From Gammaproteobacteria bacterium (GTDB lineage Bacteria > Pseudomonadota > Gammaproteobacteria > DRJJ01), in contig DRJJ01000236.1 of the NCBI GenBank assembly GCA_011052255.1, positions 1 through 9,922 of the forward strand: 9,922 bases of DNA. The letters are read 5' to 3'. Shown one piece after another: positions 1 through 5,992 of this stretch. Both the position numbers and the translations under genes were made by a program. The notes beneath the pieces are model-generated. The model was not told the origin of the DNA. It did not search any database and worked only from the letters and a program-made list of their open reading frames with translations. Position 1 is the first letter of the stretch. Each line of letters begins with the position of its first letter.

Positions 1-216
1 CGCATCACCTCAATACGCTGTTGACATTTTTTTCTTGTAAATACCAGCATGGTTTGTTTTACGCAATGGTTCCTTTTGCATGAATAACAAGGATGCCTCA
101 GGTTGGAATTTATTCCATCTATTTACGATATTATTTTTAATATTTGTAACTCAACAATAGGTATAAACCATTACCCGCACTGAAATAAAGGGAGAGTTGC
201 CGTACAGTAGCGGACC
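1..216. other. AT-rich intergenic stretch at left edge, no gene seen
   Basis: This stretch is visibly richer in A and T than the rest of the window. All three plus-strand frames entering from the left edge meet stops within about 90 bases. On the minus strand one frame is open to the left edge for about 40 codons and contains four scattered cysteines, but I recognise no family in it and do not call it a gene. A TTGACA occurs at 21-26 on the plus strand with no convincing -10 at the usual distance. I see no hairpin with a T-tract that would end the peroxiredoxin transcript here. Confidence 0.5.
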
Positions 217-963
217 TTAAAGCCTGGACAATGCTTCAATGATGGCAGCCGGCTCCATGCGTTTTTTATAATCGGTGTCGGCATGCACCGCTCGAATAAT
301 ACCCTTGCGATCGATCACATAGGTGGCAGGTATAGGTAAGGTAACACGCCCTTCGCCATTATAGGCTTCGACATCCAGACCATGTTTTTTATAAACATCA
401 ATAAGCTCTGCATTTAATGAGTACAGCAGCTTGTATGCGCGCATCACAGAATCATCAAGATCACTCAGAATCTTGAATTCATATTTGTCTTTTTTAATTT
501 GTTCGCTTGATTTATCAGGTTTTTGCGGCGTGATCGCAATCAACTGTGCATTGTATTTTTTAAAATAAGCCTGGCTGTTGTGCAAGGCATGTAAGTGCAG
601 GTTACAAAACGGGCACCATGCTCCGCGGTAAAATACCAGTACCACGGGTCCCTTTTTCAACTCCTCTGCCAGATTTACCGGCTTGCCCCATGCGTCCGGC
701 AAAGTAAAATCAGGTGCCCGCTCACCTGCCTTGAGTCCTGGCTCTGGCAACGCTATAGCCAGCTGTTCTCCCGACTCCTTCATGATGCGCATATCATCTT
801 TTGAAAATCCTGAGCCTTTTTTATTCGCCTTTTCCTGTTTCATCATCTGCTCGACAGACTGCTGGTAATCCGGTATTTCCTGTTTGGCATGGCCAGGCTG
901 GCTGATGCTGACAAGTATGGCCAGTATCGGTAATAACCTGGTGATCTTTTGTAATGTTTCCAT
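217..963 (-). CDS. Exported peroxiredoxin-like (AhpC/TSA family) protein
   Basis: This is a thioredoxin-fold protein of the AhpC/TSA superfamily, in the peroxiredoxin-like branch with an F-Y-R-G-x-W-C-P-x-C active site. It probably reduces peroxides or thiols outside the cytoplasm. With the start chosen here (248 residues), a hydrophobic segment and a likely signal peptidase site after GHA (about residue 26) indicate export. The fold begins near residue 80 (GERAPDFTLPD), the Cys pair is C117/C120, and IPATYVIDRKG near residue 211 is the usual cis-proline strand. Two start codons are close together (969 and 963). An AGGAG lies one base before the first but seven bases before the second, so 963 is the better start. 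It is the last gene of a tight group after a cytochrome c lipoprotein gene, 27 bases away. The active site CPFC resembles a thioredoxin-type pair more than the PxxxTxxC site of typical peroxiredoxins, so peroxidase activity is inferred. Confidence 0.85.
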   Translation of the reverse strand: METLQKITRLLPILAILVSISQPGHAKQEIPDYQQSVEQMMKQEKANKKGSGFSKDDMRIMKESGEQLAIALPEPGLKAGERAPDFTLPDAWGKPVNLAEELKKGPVVLVFYRGAWCPFCNLHLHALHNSQAYFKKYNAQLIAITPQKPDKSSEQIKKDKYEFKILSDLDDSVMRAYKLLYSLNAELIDVYKKHGLDVEAYNGEGRVTLPIPATYVIDRKGIIRAVHADTDYKKRMEPAAIIEALSRL

Positions 964-990
964 ATTCATGCTCCTGTAGTGCCCTGCACA

Positions 991-1446
991 CTAGCGCAGT
1001 TTTTCGACCTGTTCCGGCTCAATAAGGTAACCAAGCTGGTTTCCCCATTCATTTGCACAATAACTGATAATAGCAGCAACCTCATCTGCCGACAGTGCCG
1101 AGGCAAACGCTGGCATGGTACTGCCGGGGCGGCTGTGTAATACGCGCTTTATCGTGTCATTACCGGCCTGGTGAAGTAACGGGTTTTTTCTGAGTGGTGG
1201 GGCTCCAATGCTGAGTTCGCCGCTGCCGTCACGCTTATGGCAGGCGGAGCAATTTTTCCGATACAGGGTCTCGCCCTGAGCCAGTATCCTGATATCCGCA
1301 GTCGTCCACTTGCTATTCTGTGACTTCCATTTTTGTGTTGCCTGTTCGAGATGCTGCGCCTCATTTGCCTGGCCGCAGGCCGTCAGGCACACTACAGATG
1401 ACAATAGAACCACACGTATCAACTTCATTGATAATGACTCTGGCAT
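991..1446 (-). CDS. Mono-haem cytochrome c lipoprotein
   Basis: This is a small class I-type c cytochrome of 151 residues, probably membrane-anchored on the periplasmic side and carrying electrons. A hydrophobic leader ends in a lipobox, L21-T-A-C24, so the mature protein should start at acylated C24. The haem site is C66-S-A-C69-H70, and the TMPAF motif supplies the likely distal ligand M111. ALSADEVAAIISY (about 117-129) is the typical last helix of the fold. An extra cysteine, C130, lies in that helix. The start at 1446 is supported by GGGAG eight bases upstream; the internal Met7 has no such site. The gene starts 15 bases after the TraR/DksA-type gene and is followed by the peroxiredoxin-like gene, so the three are probably co-transcribed. 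The electron partner cannot be told from sequence; its neighbour is an obvious candidate. Confidence 0.88.
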   Translation of the reverse strand: MPESLSMKLIRVVLLSSVVCLTACGQANEAQHLEQATQKWKSQNSKWTTADIRILAQGETLYRKNCSACHKRDGSGELSIGAPPLRKNPLLHQAGNDTIKRVLHSRPGSTMPAFASALSADEVAAIISYCANEWGNQLGYLIEPEQVEKLR

Positions 1447-1461
1447 TAATCGGGCTCCCTG

Positions 1462-1824
1462 TTATTGCTTCTGTTCCATGCGGCTGGCGCAGTTAATACA
1501 TAGTACTACCGCAGGATTATGTTGCAGCCGTTTAATCGCAATGGCTTCACCACAATCAGGACAATAGCCATATTTGTCTTGCGTTAATCGCTGTAATGCG
1601 GCTTCAATCAACTGTAGCTCGAGGACTCTGCGTCGCTGTGCCTCGATCGACATTTCCTGAGCCTGCATTGCATCCATTCGGGTTAAGCGACCGGTACAGG
1701 ACTGATCTAGCTCAACGGTTTTAGTGGCATTTTCACCTGTCCTGGCAATGTCCTGTAACTGCTGTTGTCTACTGATCAGTTGATCTTTGAATGCTATAAT
1801 CTGTTTTTTATTAAACATTATCAC
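1462..1824 (-). CDS. TraR/DksA-family zinc-finger protein (short form)
   Basis: This 120-residue protein is of the TraR/DksA type, a family that enters the RNA polymerase secondary channel and alters initiation. An N-terminal helical region is followed by a C4 zinc finger with C88-P-D-C91 and C109-I-N-C112. The tip-region stretch VELDQ...GRLTRMDAMQAQ (about 37-55) matches what I remember of short DksA-like proteins rather than DksA itself, which is longer and has a different acidic tip. C43 lies in this stretch. The start is uncertain. GTG at 1824 has GGGA five bases upstream; ATG at 1818, which would give 118 residues, is an equally likely start with a longer spacing. It is the first gene of a likely three-gene operon with a cytochrome c lipoprotein and an exported peroxiredoxin-like protein. 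Whether it regulates them is not shown by the sequence. Confidence 0.85.
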   Translation of the reverse strand: MIMFNKKQIIAFKDQLISRQQQLQDIARTGENATKTVELDQSCTGRLTRMDAMQAQEMSIEAQRRRVLELQLIEAALQRLTQDKYGYCPDCGEAIAIKRLQHNPAVVLCINCASRMEQKQ

Positions 1825-1868
1825 AACTGTCCCGTTAAGAAATCGATAATACGCGGCAAGTCTCTGAA

Positions 1869-1937
1869 TTAGCGAACCATCAGGTTGGCCGAAGATACCA
1901 TCGATATGAAATCACGCAGATCGATTAACGTAGCCAT
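1869..1937 (-). CDS. Possible 22-residue leader ORF upstream of the TraR/DksA gene
   Basis: An ATG at 1937 opens a 22-codon frame (MATLIDLRDFISMVSSANLMVR) ending in TAA. It is preceded at close spacing by GGGAGAAGGA, a strong Shine-Dalgarno-like sequence supplied by the edge of the palindromic repeat. It lies 44 bases upstream of the TraR/DksA-type start on the same strand, so it could be a translated leader or the remains of a longer gene cut by the repeat. I recognise no family. The ribosome-site match may be only a by-product of the repeat's GGGAGAAGG arm. Confidence 0.2.
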   Translation of the reverse strand: MATLIDLRDFISMVSSANLMVR

Positions 1938-1938
1938 T

Positions 1939-2037
1939 CCTTCTCCCTCAGGGAGAAGGTCAGGATGAGGGGATACATAAAACAATGAGTTACCTATCTT
2001 GATCCCCTCACCCCCGCCCTCTCCCTAAAGGAGAGGG
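1939..2037. repeat. Palindromic repeat element, two inverted 34-base units
   Basis: Unit A (1939-1972) and unit B (2004-2037, opposite orientation) match at 26 of 34 positions and flank a 31-base AT-rich centre. Each unit contains its own short hairpin: arms CCTTCTCC and GGAGAAGG in A, CCCTCTCC and GGAGAGGG in B, each with a five-base loop. Each unit's inner end (GATGAGGGG in A, CCCCTCACC in B) can pair across the centre. From memory, CCCTCTCC/GGAGAGGG units with GTGAGGGG tails are widespread intergenic repeats in proteobacteria, so this is probably a non-coding mobile repeat of the REP or MITE kind. It sits just past the stop of the SAM-binding protein gene (2053) and could also form a hairpin in that transcript. 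Confidence 0.8.
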
Positions 2038-2052
2038 GGTTAAAGGTCCCTC

Positions 2053-2802
2053 TCATTTTATCTTGCGTATCTGGTACGGCAACAAACCAGACCACATGGC
2101 GGTACATAATTCCGGGTTGTTCTTCAATCTCGTCCTCAGTGTACGTGCCGACACGGGTGTCCTGGACAGTGCGATAATGATATTTTCATACCTTGGTAAA
2201 CGTAGATCGTAAACTGACTTAAATCGCTTATTGAGTTGCTTGCTGGTAAAAAAACCGCTAGATGAAAAAGCAGGTTTACCAATAAAGTTCATCACCAGCA
2301 TCCCATCACGCTTTAGATGTCGCAGTAACTGGTTGATCCAGCCCGCCGATGGGGCAATCGCGCGCTCTGGCTCACCATCCTGATCACCAAACAGATCCTC
2401 GATAATCAAATCAAATGGCGGGCCGCTATAGACCTGCAACCATTGCTGCGCTTCTGCACAGTGCAGTTCAACTGTAGCAGACGATACCCCGAAGTGCTGT
2501 GTAGCTACCTGTAAATGCACCGGATCGAGATCTACACCCGTAATCTGTACGGCTGGAAACTGCCTCTGTAACAAATGAATAACGGCACCACCGCCGACTC
2601 CCAATACCAGCACCCGATGCAAAGCATCTTCTGGCCTGAGAAATGCGGGTAGCATGAGTAAATCCCATACTCCACCCGCGGTTGCTCGCTGTGGATGATA
2701 CTGGCTGTGAAATACGCCATTGGTATAAAGGCGGCGCGTACGGCCTGCTGAGCGCACCTCATAATGAACATTGTTTTTCTTTTTTTGCCAGATAACTGCC
2801 AT
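2053..2802 (-). CDS. Spermidine synthase-like SAM-binding protein
   Basis: This 249-residue protein has the Rossmann-like fold of spermidine synthases and class I methyltransferases. Motif I is VLVLGVGGGAV (about 64-74). Motif II ends in D91 (VDLDP), which normally binds the ribose of SAM or decarboxylated SAM. A third strand is FDLIIEDLFGD (130-140). In true spermidine synthases this strand reads roughly D-x-x-D-P and supplies the catalytic aspartate and polyamine contacts. Here it is EDLFGDQDG, and the N-terminal beta-hairpin domain is shortened to about 50 residues. I therefore infer a methyltransferase or an unknown activity rather than polyamine synthesis. No polyamine gene is nearby. 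No clear ribosome binding site precedes the ATG at 2802, so the start rests on the family-like N-terminus. The gene appears to stand alone, ending next to the palindromic repeat. Confidence 0.75.
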   Translation of the reverse strand: MAVIWQKKKNNVHYEVRSAGRTRRLYTNGVFHSQYHPQRATAGGVWDLLMLPAFLRPEDALHRVLVLGVGGGAVIHLLQRQFPAVQITGVDLDPVHLQVATQHFGVSSATVELHCAEAQQWLQVYSGPPFDLIIEDLFGDQDGEPERAIAPSAGWINQLLRHLKRDGMLVMNFIGKPAFSSSGFFTSKQLNKRFKSVYDLRLPRYENIIIALSRTPVSARTLRTRLKNNPELCTAMWSGLLPYQIRKIK

Positions 2803-2950
2803 TTGATCGTATTAGGTGTTTATTTGCCGTTTTTTTGGGTTAAAATACGCCCAGAAGTGCCTGGATGCCTCTTGCTCATTAGCGCCCAGACAAGGAATTC
2901 ATTTGCAAGGAAGCAAAGCCATGCTACCAGACTACAGCATACCGCAATGA

Positions 2951-3268
2951 GTGTTCGGTATGAGTGGGCCATTTTATGCAGCCTATATGAGACTACAGGG
3001 CTTGCACCCATATGTTTTCAGGGCGAATTTTGCAATGATTTTTATCCTGGATGGCGCCTTACGCCTGACCGGTTATCTTGGCACCGGGCTGGTAACGTTT
3101 GATTTATACAAACTGCTACTGGTTTCGATACCCGTTATGGTGTCCAGTATTTTTATCGGTGGTCTGTTACACCAACGGTTACGCAACTGGAATATAAAAA
3201 GAGACATCCGCATCCTGTCTATGGCAGGTGGCGCTGCTTTGATCACCAAGTCTTTTCTAATGCCCTGA
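2951..3268 (+). pseudogene. C-terminal half of a TauE/SafE-type permease, 5' truncated
   Basis: The 105 codons read like the second half of a TauE/SafE (DUF81) membrane permease. They open with the glycine-rich FGMSGPFYAAYM, which normally starts the second repeat. RANFAMIFILDGALRL and two further hydrophobic segments follow (LYKLLLVSIPVMVSSIFIGG and the C-terminal ILSMAGGAALITKSFL). Family members are usually about 250 residues, so the first repeat is missing. The codon just before 2951 in this frame is TGA (2948-2950), and the upstream 148 bases encode no permease-like N-terminus in any frame I read. No ribosome binding site precedes GTG 2951 or ATG 2960. It ends 11 bases from the convergent cyclase gene. 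I read it as a remnant of a deleted gene; a functional half-size permease is possible but less likely. Confidence 0.6.
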
Positions 3269-3279
3269 GTTTTTCGCTT

Positions 3280-5103
3280 CTACAGACTCTTGCAACAGTT
3301 TCGTCCCGCCTGTTTGGCCTGATATAACGCCTTGTCTGCTCGTTCAAATGCAATCAGCGGATCATCCTTACTGTCGAAAGTGGTCACACCCGCCGACACG
3401 GTGATCGGTACATTTTCATCACGAAAATGAAAAGCCATACCGGCTATGGCGGCACGGCATTTCTCTGCGGTGACCACTGCCTCCTGCAGGGGTGTTGCCG
3501 GCATGATTAATACAAACTCTTCTCCACCGTAACGTGCGAGCATGTCGGTCTCGCGTACGCTGCCGGTCAGTTTCTGGGCAATACTACGCAGCACCTTGTC
3601 ACCGGCTATATGTCCGAACTGGTCGTTTATTTTTTTGAAATAATCAATATCCAGTACCAGCATCGACAGCGGTTCATGGTATCGTTGCCAACGTGCATAT
3701 TCCTGTGCCATACGTTCATCATAGGCATGGCGGTTATACAGGCCGGTTAGCCGGTCACGTCTGGCTCGTTCACGCTCATCAATGACACGCTGACGCAGGC
3801 TGCCGGCTTCCTGCTCCATGTGCCGCAAGCGTTCATTCAGCTCGCTAATGTGTTCCTCGGCACGCGTGTTACGCTGGTCTTCATCTTCACGAAACTGTTG
3901 CATGTGCTCACCCAGTAGTTCCATGCGCTGCTTCACGCTGGTTTTCAGGCTATCCAGGTCGGATGCATCGCGCACATCGATTTTAATATCCTGAACATGG
4001 TCGCGCACGGTCTCGCCCAGTTCGATGCCTCGTTCATACGAACCCACCCGCTCACCCTCGGCCTGCTTGAAGCTGGCATCTACTTCACTCAGGCGTGAGG
4101 TCAGTTGAGACAGAAAATTTTCAAATTCCTTTTTCTCGTCATGCACCTTGTTGCGCATGCCGGTAACCAGCGCCGCGATATCGGCCAGTACCTGCGGCCA
4201 TTCTTCATCCGGCACGTCTTTATGCAAACGCGTCTGCAAGGCCTCCAGATCATTTGCACCTTCTTCATCCAGCTCGATCAGTTCCAGCAGGCGCAAAAAG
4301 GCCTCGTTCAATGACATCTCATCATGATGCGGCGTATCAGCACCTTGCGATTGACCACCAAGACTGCTGGCCAGCTCAATCACAATTTTGTTTAATTCAG
4401 GCTGTACCGATGCCTGGTTAAGCCGGGTTTTTACATCAGTGGCTACGGTCTGACCAGCACGTGACAGGCTGTCGATTAATTGTGTGAGCACACGCCGCCC
4501 GCTTTGTAATTCATCCACATCGGAACCATCAGCGGCTTCTGTCACGCTATGGTTATCTTCATTTTTCCCGGTTTTTCGAAAGCGCGAGAAAAGGCCACCT
4601 TTGGATTTTTCAGCGGCTTCTTTGGGTACCTCTTCTGCATTGGCTGCTGACTGAATCAGGCATTGCTTAATCAGGTCAATAAAATCCTGCCTGACTGCCT
4701 CATGGGCATCACCTGGTTTATACCGTTTGATTGATTTACGAAATGACTTTTCTGCGCGTGCCGTACCACGTGGTAGTTCAATCTGGGCGATGATGCTTTC
4801 CAGTACAACCGCTATATCGGTCTGACTCTCTGGCTTGCGTTCGGATTCAATTTTTTCGAGTCGATTGGTAATCTGACGAATAAGACTGTCGAGCTGTTTG
4901 CTGTCCTGGTTGTCTCGTATACTCTTGCGCAAACGGTTAAGCTGATCATCAAGATCATCATCAACGCCTGAGATAGCAATACTCATACGGCTTACTGCGG
5001 TACGTAAAAGCGACTCGATACTGGACCAGTCCTTCTCTTTTAGCTCCAGCTCTTCGAGACTTTTGAAGTATTTGTCTTTCCAGACTTCCTGTTCTTCAGA
5101 CAT
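3280..5103 (-). CDS. Cytosolic GGDEF diguanylate cyclase (DgcH-like)
   Basis: This 607-residue protein makes cyclic di-GMP from two GTP. The C-terminal GGDEF domain (about 448-607) begins with RDRLTGLYNR. It carries D485-I-D-Y-F-K for metal and nucleotide binding and the active-site loop G526-G-E-E-F530. An RETD inhibitory (I) site at 517-520 lies exactly five residues before that loop, so it should be active and product-inhibited. The first 445 residues have no membrane segment or signal peptide. They are mostly charged and helical, with heptad-like stretches at about 50-90 and 385-445, the latter running into the cyclase as a coiled-coil stalk. A low-complexity linker lies near 155-200. From memory this matches Pseudomonas DgcH in length, N-terminus and position downstream of dsbA and an EEP gene. 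TAGGA, which contains the stop codon of the upstream gene, serves as ribosome site, so translation is probably coupled. Confidence 0.93.
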   Translation of the reverse strand: MSEEQEVWKDKYFKSLEELELKEKDWSSIESLLRTAVSRMSIAISGVDDDLDDQLNRLRKSIRDNQDSKQLDSLIRQITNRLEKIESERKPESQTDIAVVLESIIAQIELPRGTARAEKSFRKSIKRYKPGDAHEAVRQDFIDLIKQCLIQSAANAEEVPKEAAEKSKGGLFSRFRKTGKNEDNHSVTEAADGSDVDELQSGRRVLTQLIDSLSRAGQTVATDVKTRLNQASVQPELNKIVIELASSLGGQSQGADTPHHDEMSLNEAFLRLLELIELDEEGANDLEALQTRLHKDVPDEEWPQVLADIAALVTGMRNKVHDEKKEFENFLSQLTSRLSEVDASFKQAEGERVGSYERGIELGETVRDHVQDIKIDVRDASDLDSLKTSVKQRMELLGEHMQQFREDEDQRNTRAEEHISELNERLRHMEQEAGSLRQRVIDERERARRDRLTGLYNRHAYDERMAQEYARWQRYHEPLSMLVLDIDYFKKINDQFGHIAGDKVLRSIAQKLTGSVRETDMLARYGGEEFVLIMPATPLQEAVVTAEKCRAAIAGMAFHFRDENVPITVSAGVTTFDSKDDPLIAFERADKALYQAKQAGRNCCKSL

Positions 5104-5112
5104 GCTAGTGTC

Positions 5113-5934
5113 CTACTCGGTCTCAAGCTGTACCGATTCGGGCAGGCGAATGGACATGGCTATGGGCAGGTGGTCAGAGTAAGTATGGCTCAGCACGGAT
5201 ACGTCTTCTACGGTAATACTGGGTGACACCAGTATGTGATCAAGATGATGTTTCGGGCGCCAGCTGGGGAAGGTAAACAAATTGGGTTCAGGCTCAAGCA
5301 GTTTGGTGCCCTGCATCAGAACGCACATTTCAGGGCTGTCCGGTGCACAGTTCATATCACCCATAATCACGACGTTGCTATATTCGCTGACTGCCCGACT
5401 GATGTACTCCAGTTGTTTAATGCGTGTGCGCTTGCCTAGCGATAAATGCATAATCACCACAATCAACGACATCTTGTCGCCACCAAAACGAACGATTAGT
5501 GCACCGCGCCCGGGGATGGTACCGGGCAATTTATGATCTGATACCTGGGACGGCTTATAACGGCACAAAACACCGTTGCTGTGCTGCGCTATTTTACCCA
5601 GTTTACGGTTGGTCTGGTGAAACCAGTACGGGAAGTGGGCCTGGTTGGCAATGTATTCGGTCTGGTTAATAAAGCCGGAGCGCAGGCTGCCTGCATCAAC
5701 CTCTTGCAGTCCCACCAGGTCATAATCGCCCATCATTTCAGCAATCTGGATAAGATTTTGCATACGCTGCGTGGTGGGTAGTACGTGGCGCCAGCTTTGG
5801 GTGAAGTAATCACGAAACTTGTTGGTCGAGGTGCCGGTCTGGATGTTGTATGACATCAGGCGCATACGCTGGCCCGCCGGTTCACTGCCAGCGCTGGTTT
5901 GTGTATCCATACAGGCTTCGTTACTCATAGACAT
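5113..5934 (-). CDS. Endonuclease/exonuclease/phosphatase (EEP) family protein
   Basis: This protein, of about 273 residues, belongs to the DNase I-like EEP superfamily of metal-dependent phosphodiesterases. Numbered from the upstream GTG, the conserved blocks are in order: SYN32IQTG, GLQE80VD (metal ligand), MH165LSLG, GDMN (194-197) and SD256H257LP, the catalytic Asp-His at the C-terminus. All key residues are present, so it should be an active phosphodiesterase; its substrate is unknown. No signal peptide is visible. The start is uncertain: GTG 5940 and ATGs at 5934, 5928 and 5910 are all in frame and none has a good ribosome site. I chose the first ATG. It lies 9 bases before the diguanylate cyclase gene, and its stop codon is inside that gene's ribosome site. 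A nucleic acid, nucleotide or phospholipid substrate are all possible. Confidence 0.88.
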   Translation of the reverse strand: MSMSNEACMDTQTSAGSEPAGQRMRLMSYNIQTGTSTNKFRDYFTQSWRHVLPTTQRMQNLIQIAEMMGDYDLVGLQEVDAGSLRSGFINQTEYIANQAHFPYWFHQTNRKLGKIAQHSNGVLCRYKPSQVSDHKLPGTIPGRGALIVRFGGDKMSLIVVIMHLSLGKRTRIKQLEYISRAVSEYSNVVIMGDMNCAPDSPEMCVLMQGTKLLEPEPNLFTFPSWRPKHHLDHILVSPSITVEDVSVLSHTYSDHLPIAMSIRLPESVQLETE

Positions 5935-5992
5935 AAACACCGTATCGGCCGGCTGACGCTGGCCTTGACCCGGGGAAACGGGCCACTGACCC

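Noticed and set aside
1..135. Minus-strand frame open to the left edge with several cysteines
   Set aside because: About 40 codons, no ribosome site before its ATG at about 50, no recognisable family, and AT-rich flanks; not enough to call a partial gene.
2820..3011. 63-codon minus-strand ORF upstream of the spermidine synthase-like gene, with a hydrophobic stretch
   Set aside because: It overlaps the TauE/SafE remnant on the other strand, has no ribosome site and matches no family; the hydrophobic part is too weak to call a small membrane protein.
2764..3102. 112-codon plus-strand ORF overlapping the permease remnant in another frame
   Set aside because: Its second half is a frame-shadow of the remnant and its first half reads through the start of the minus-strand gene; it does not supply the missing permease N-terminus.
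5941..5992. GC-rich spacer with CCCG/CGGG pairing between the acetolactate synthase-like and EEP genes
   Set aside because: The possible stem is only four bases and has no T-tract, so it is neither a terminator nor clear evidence that the operon is split.
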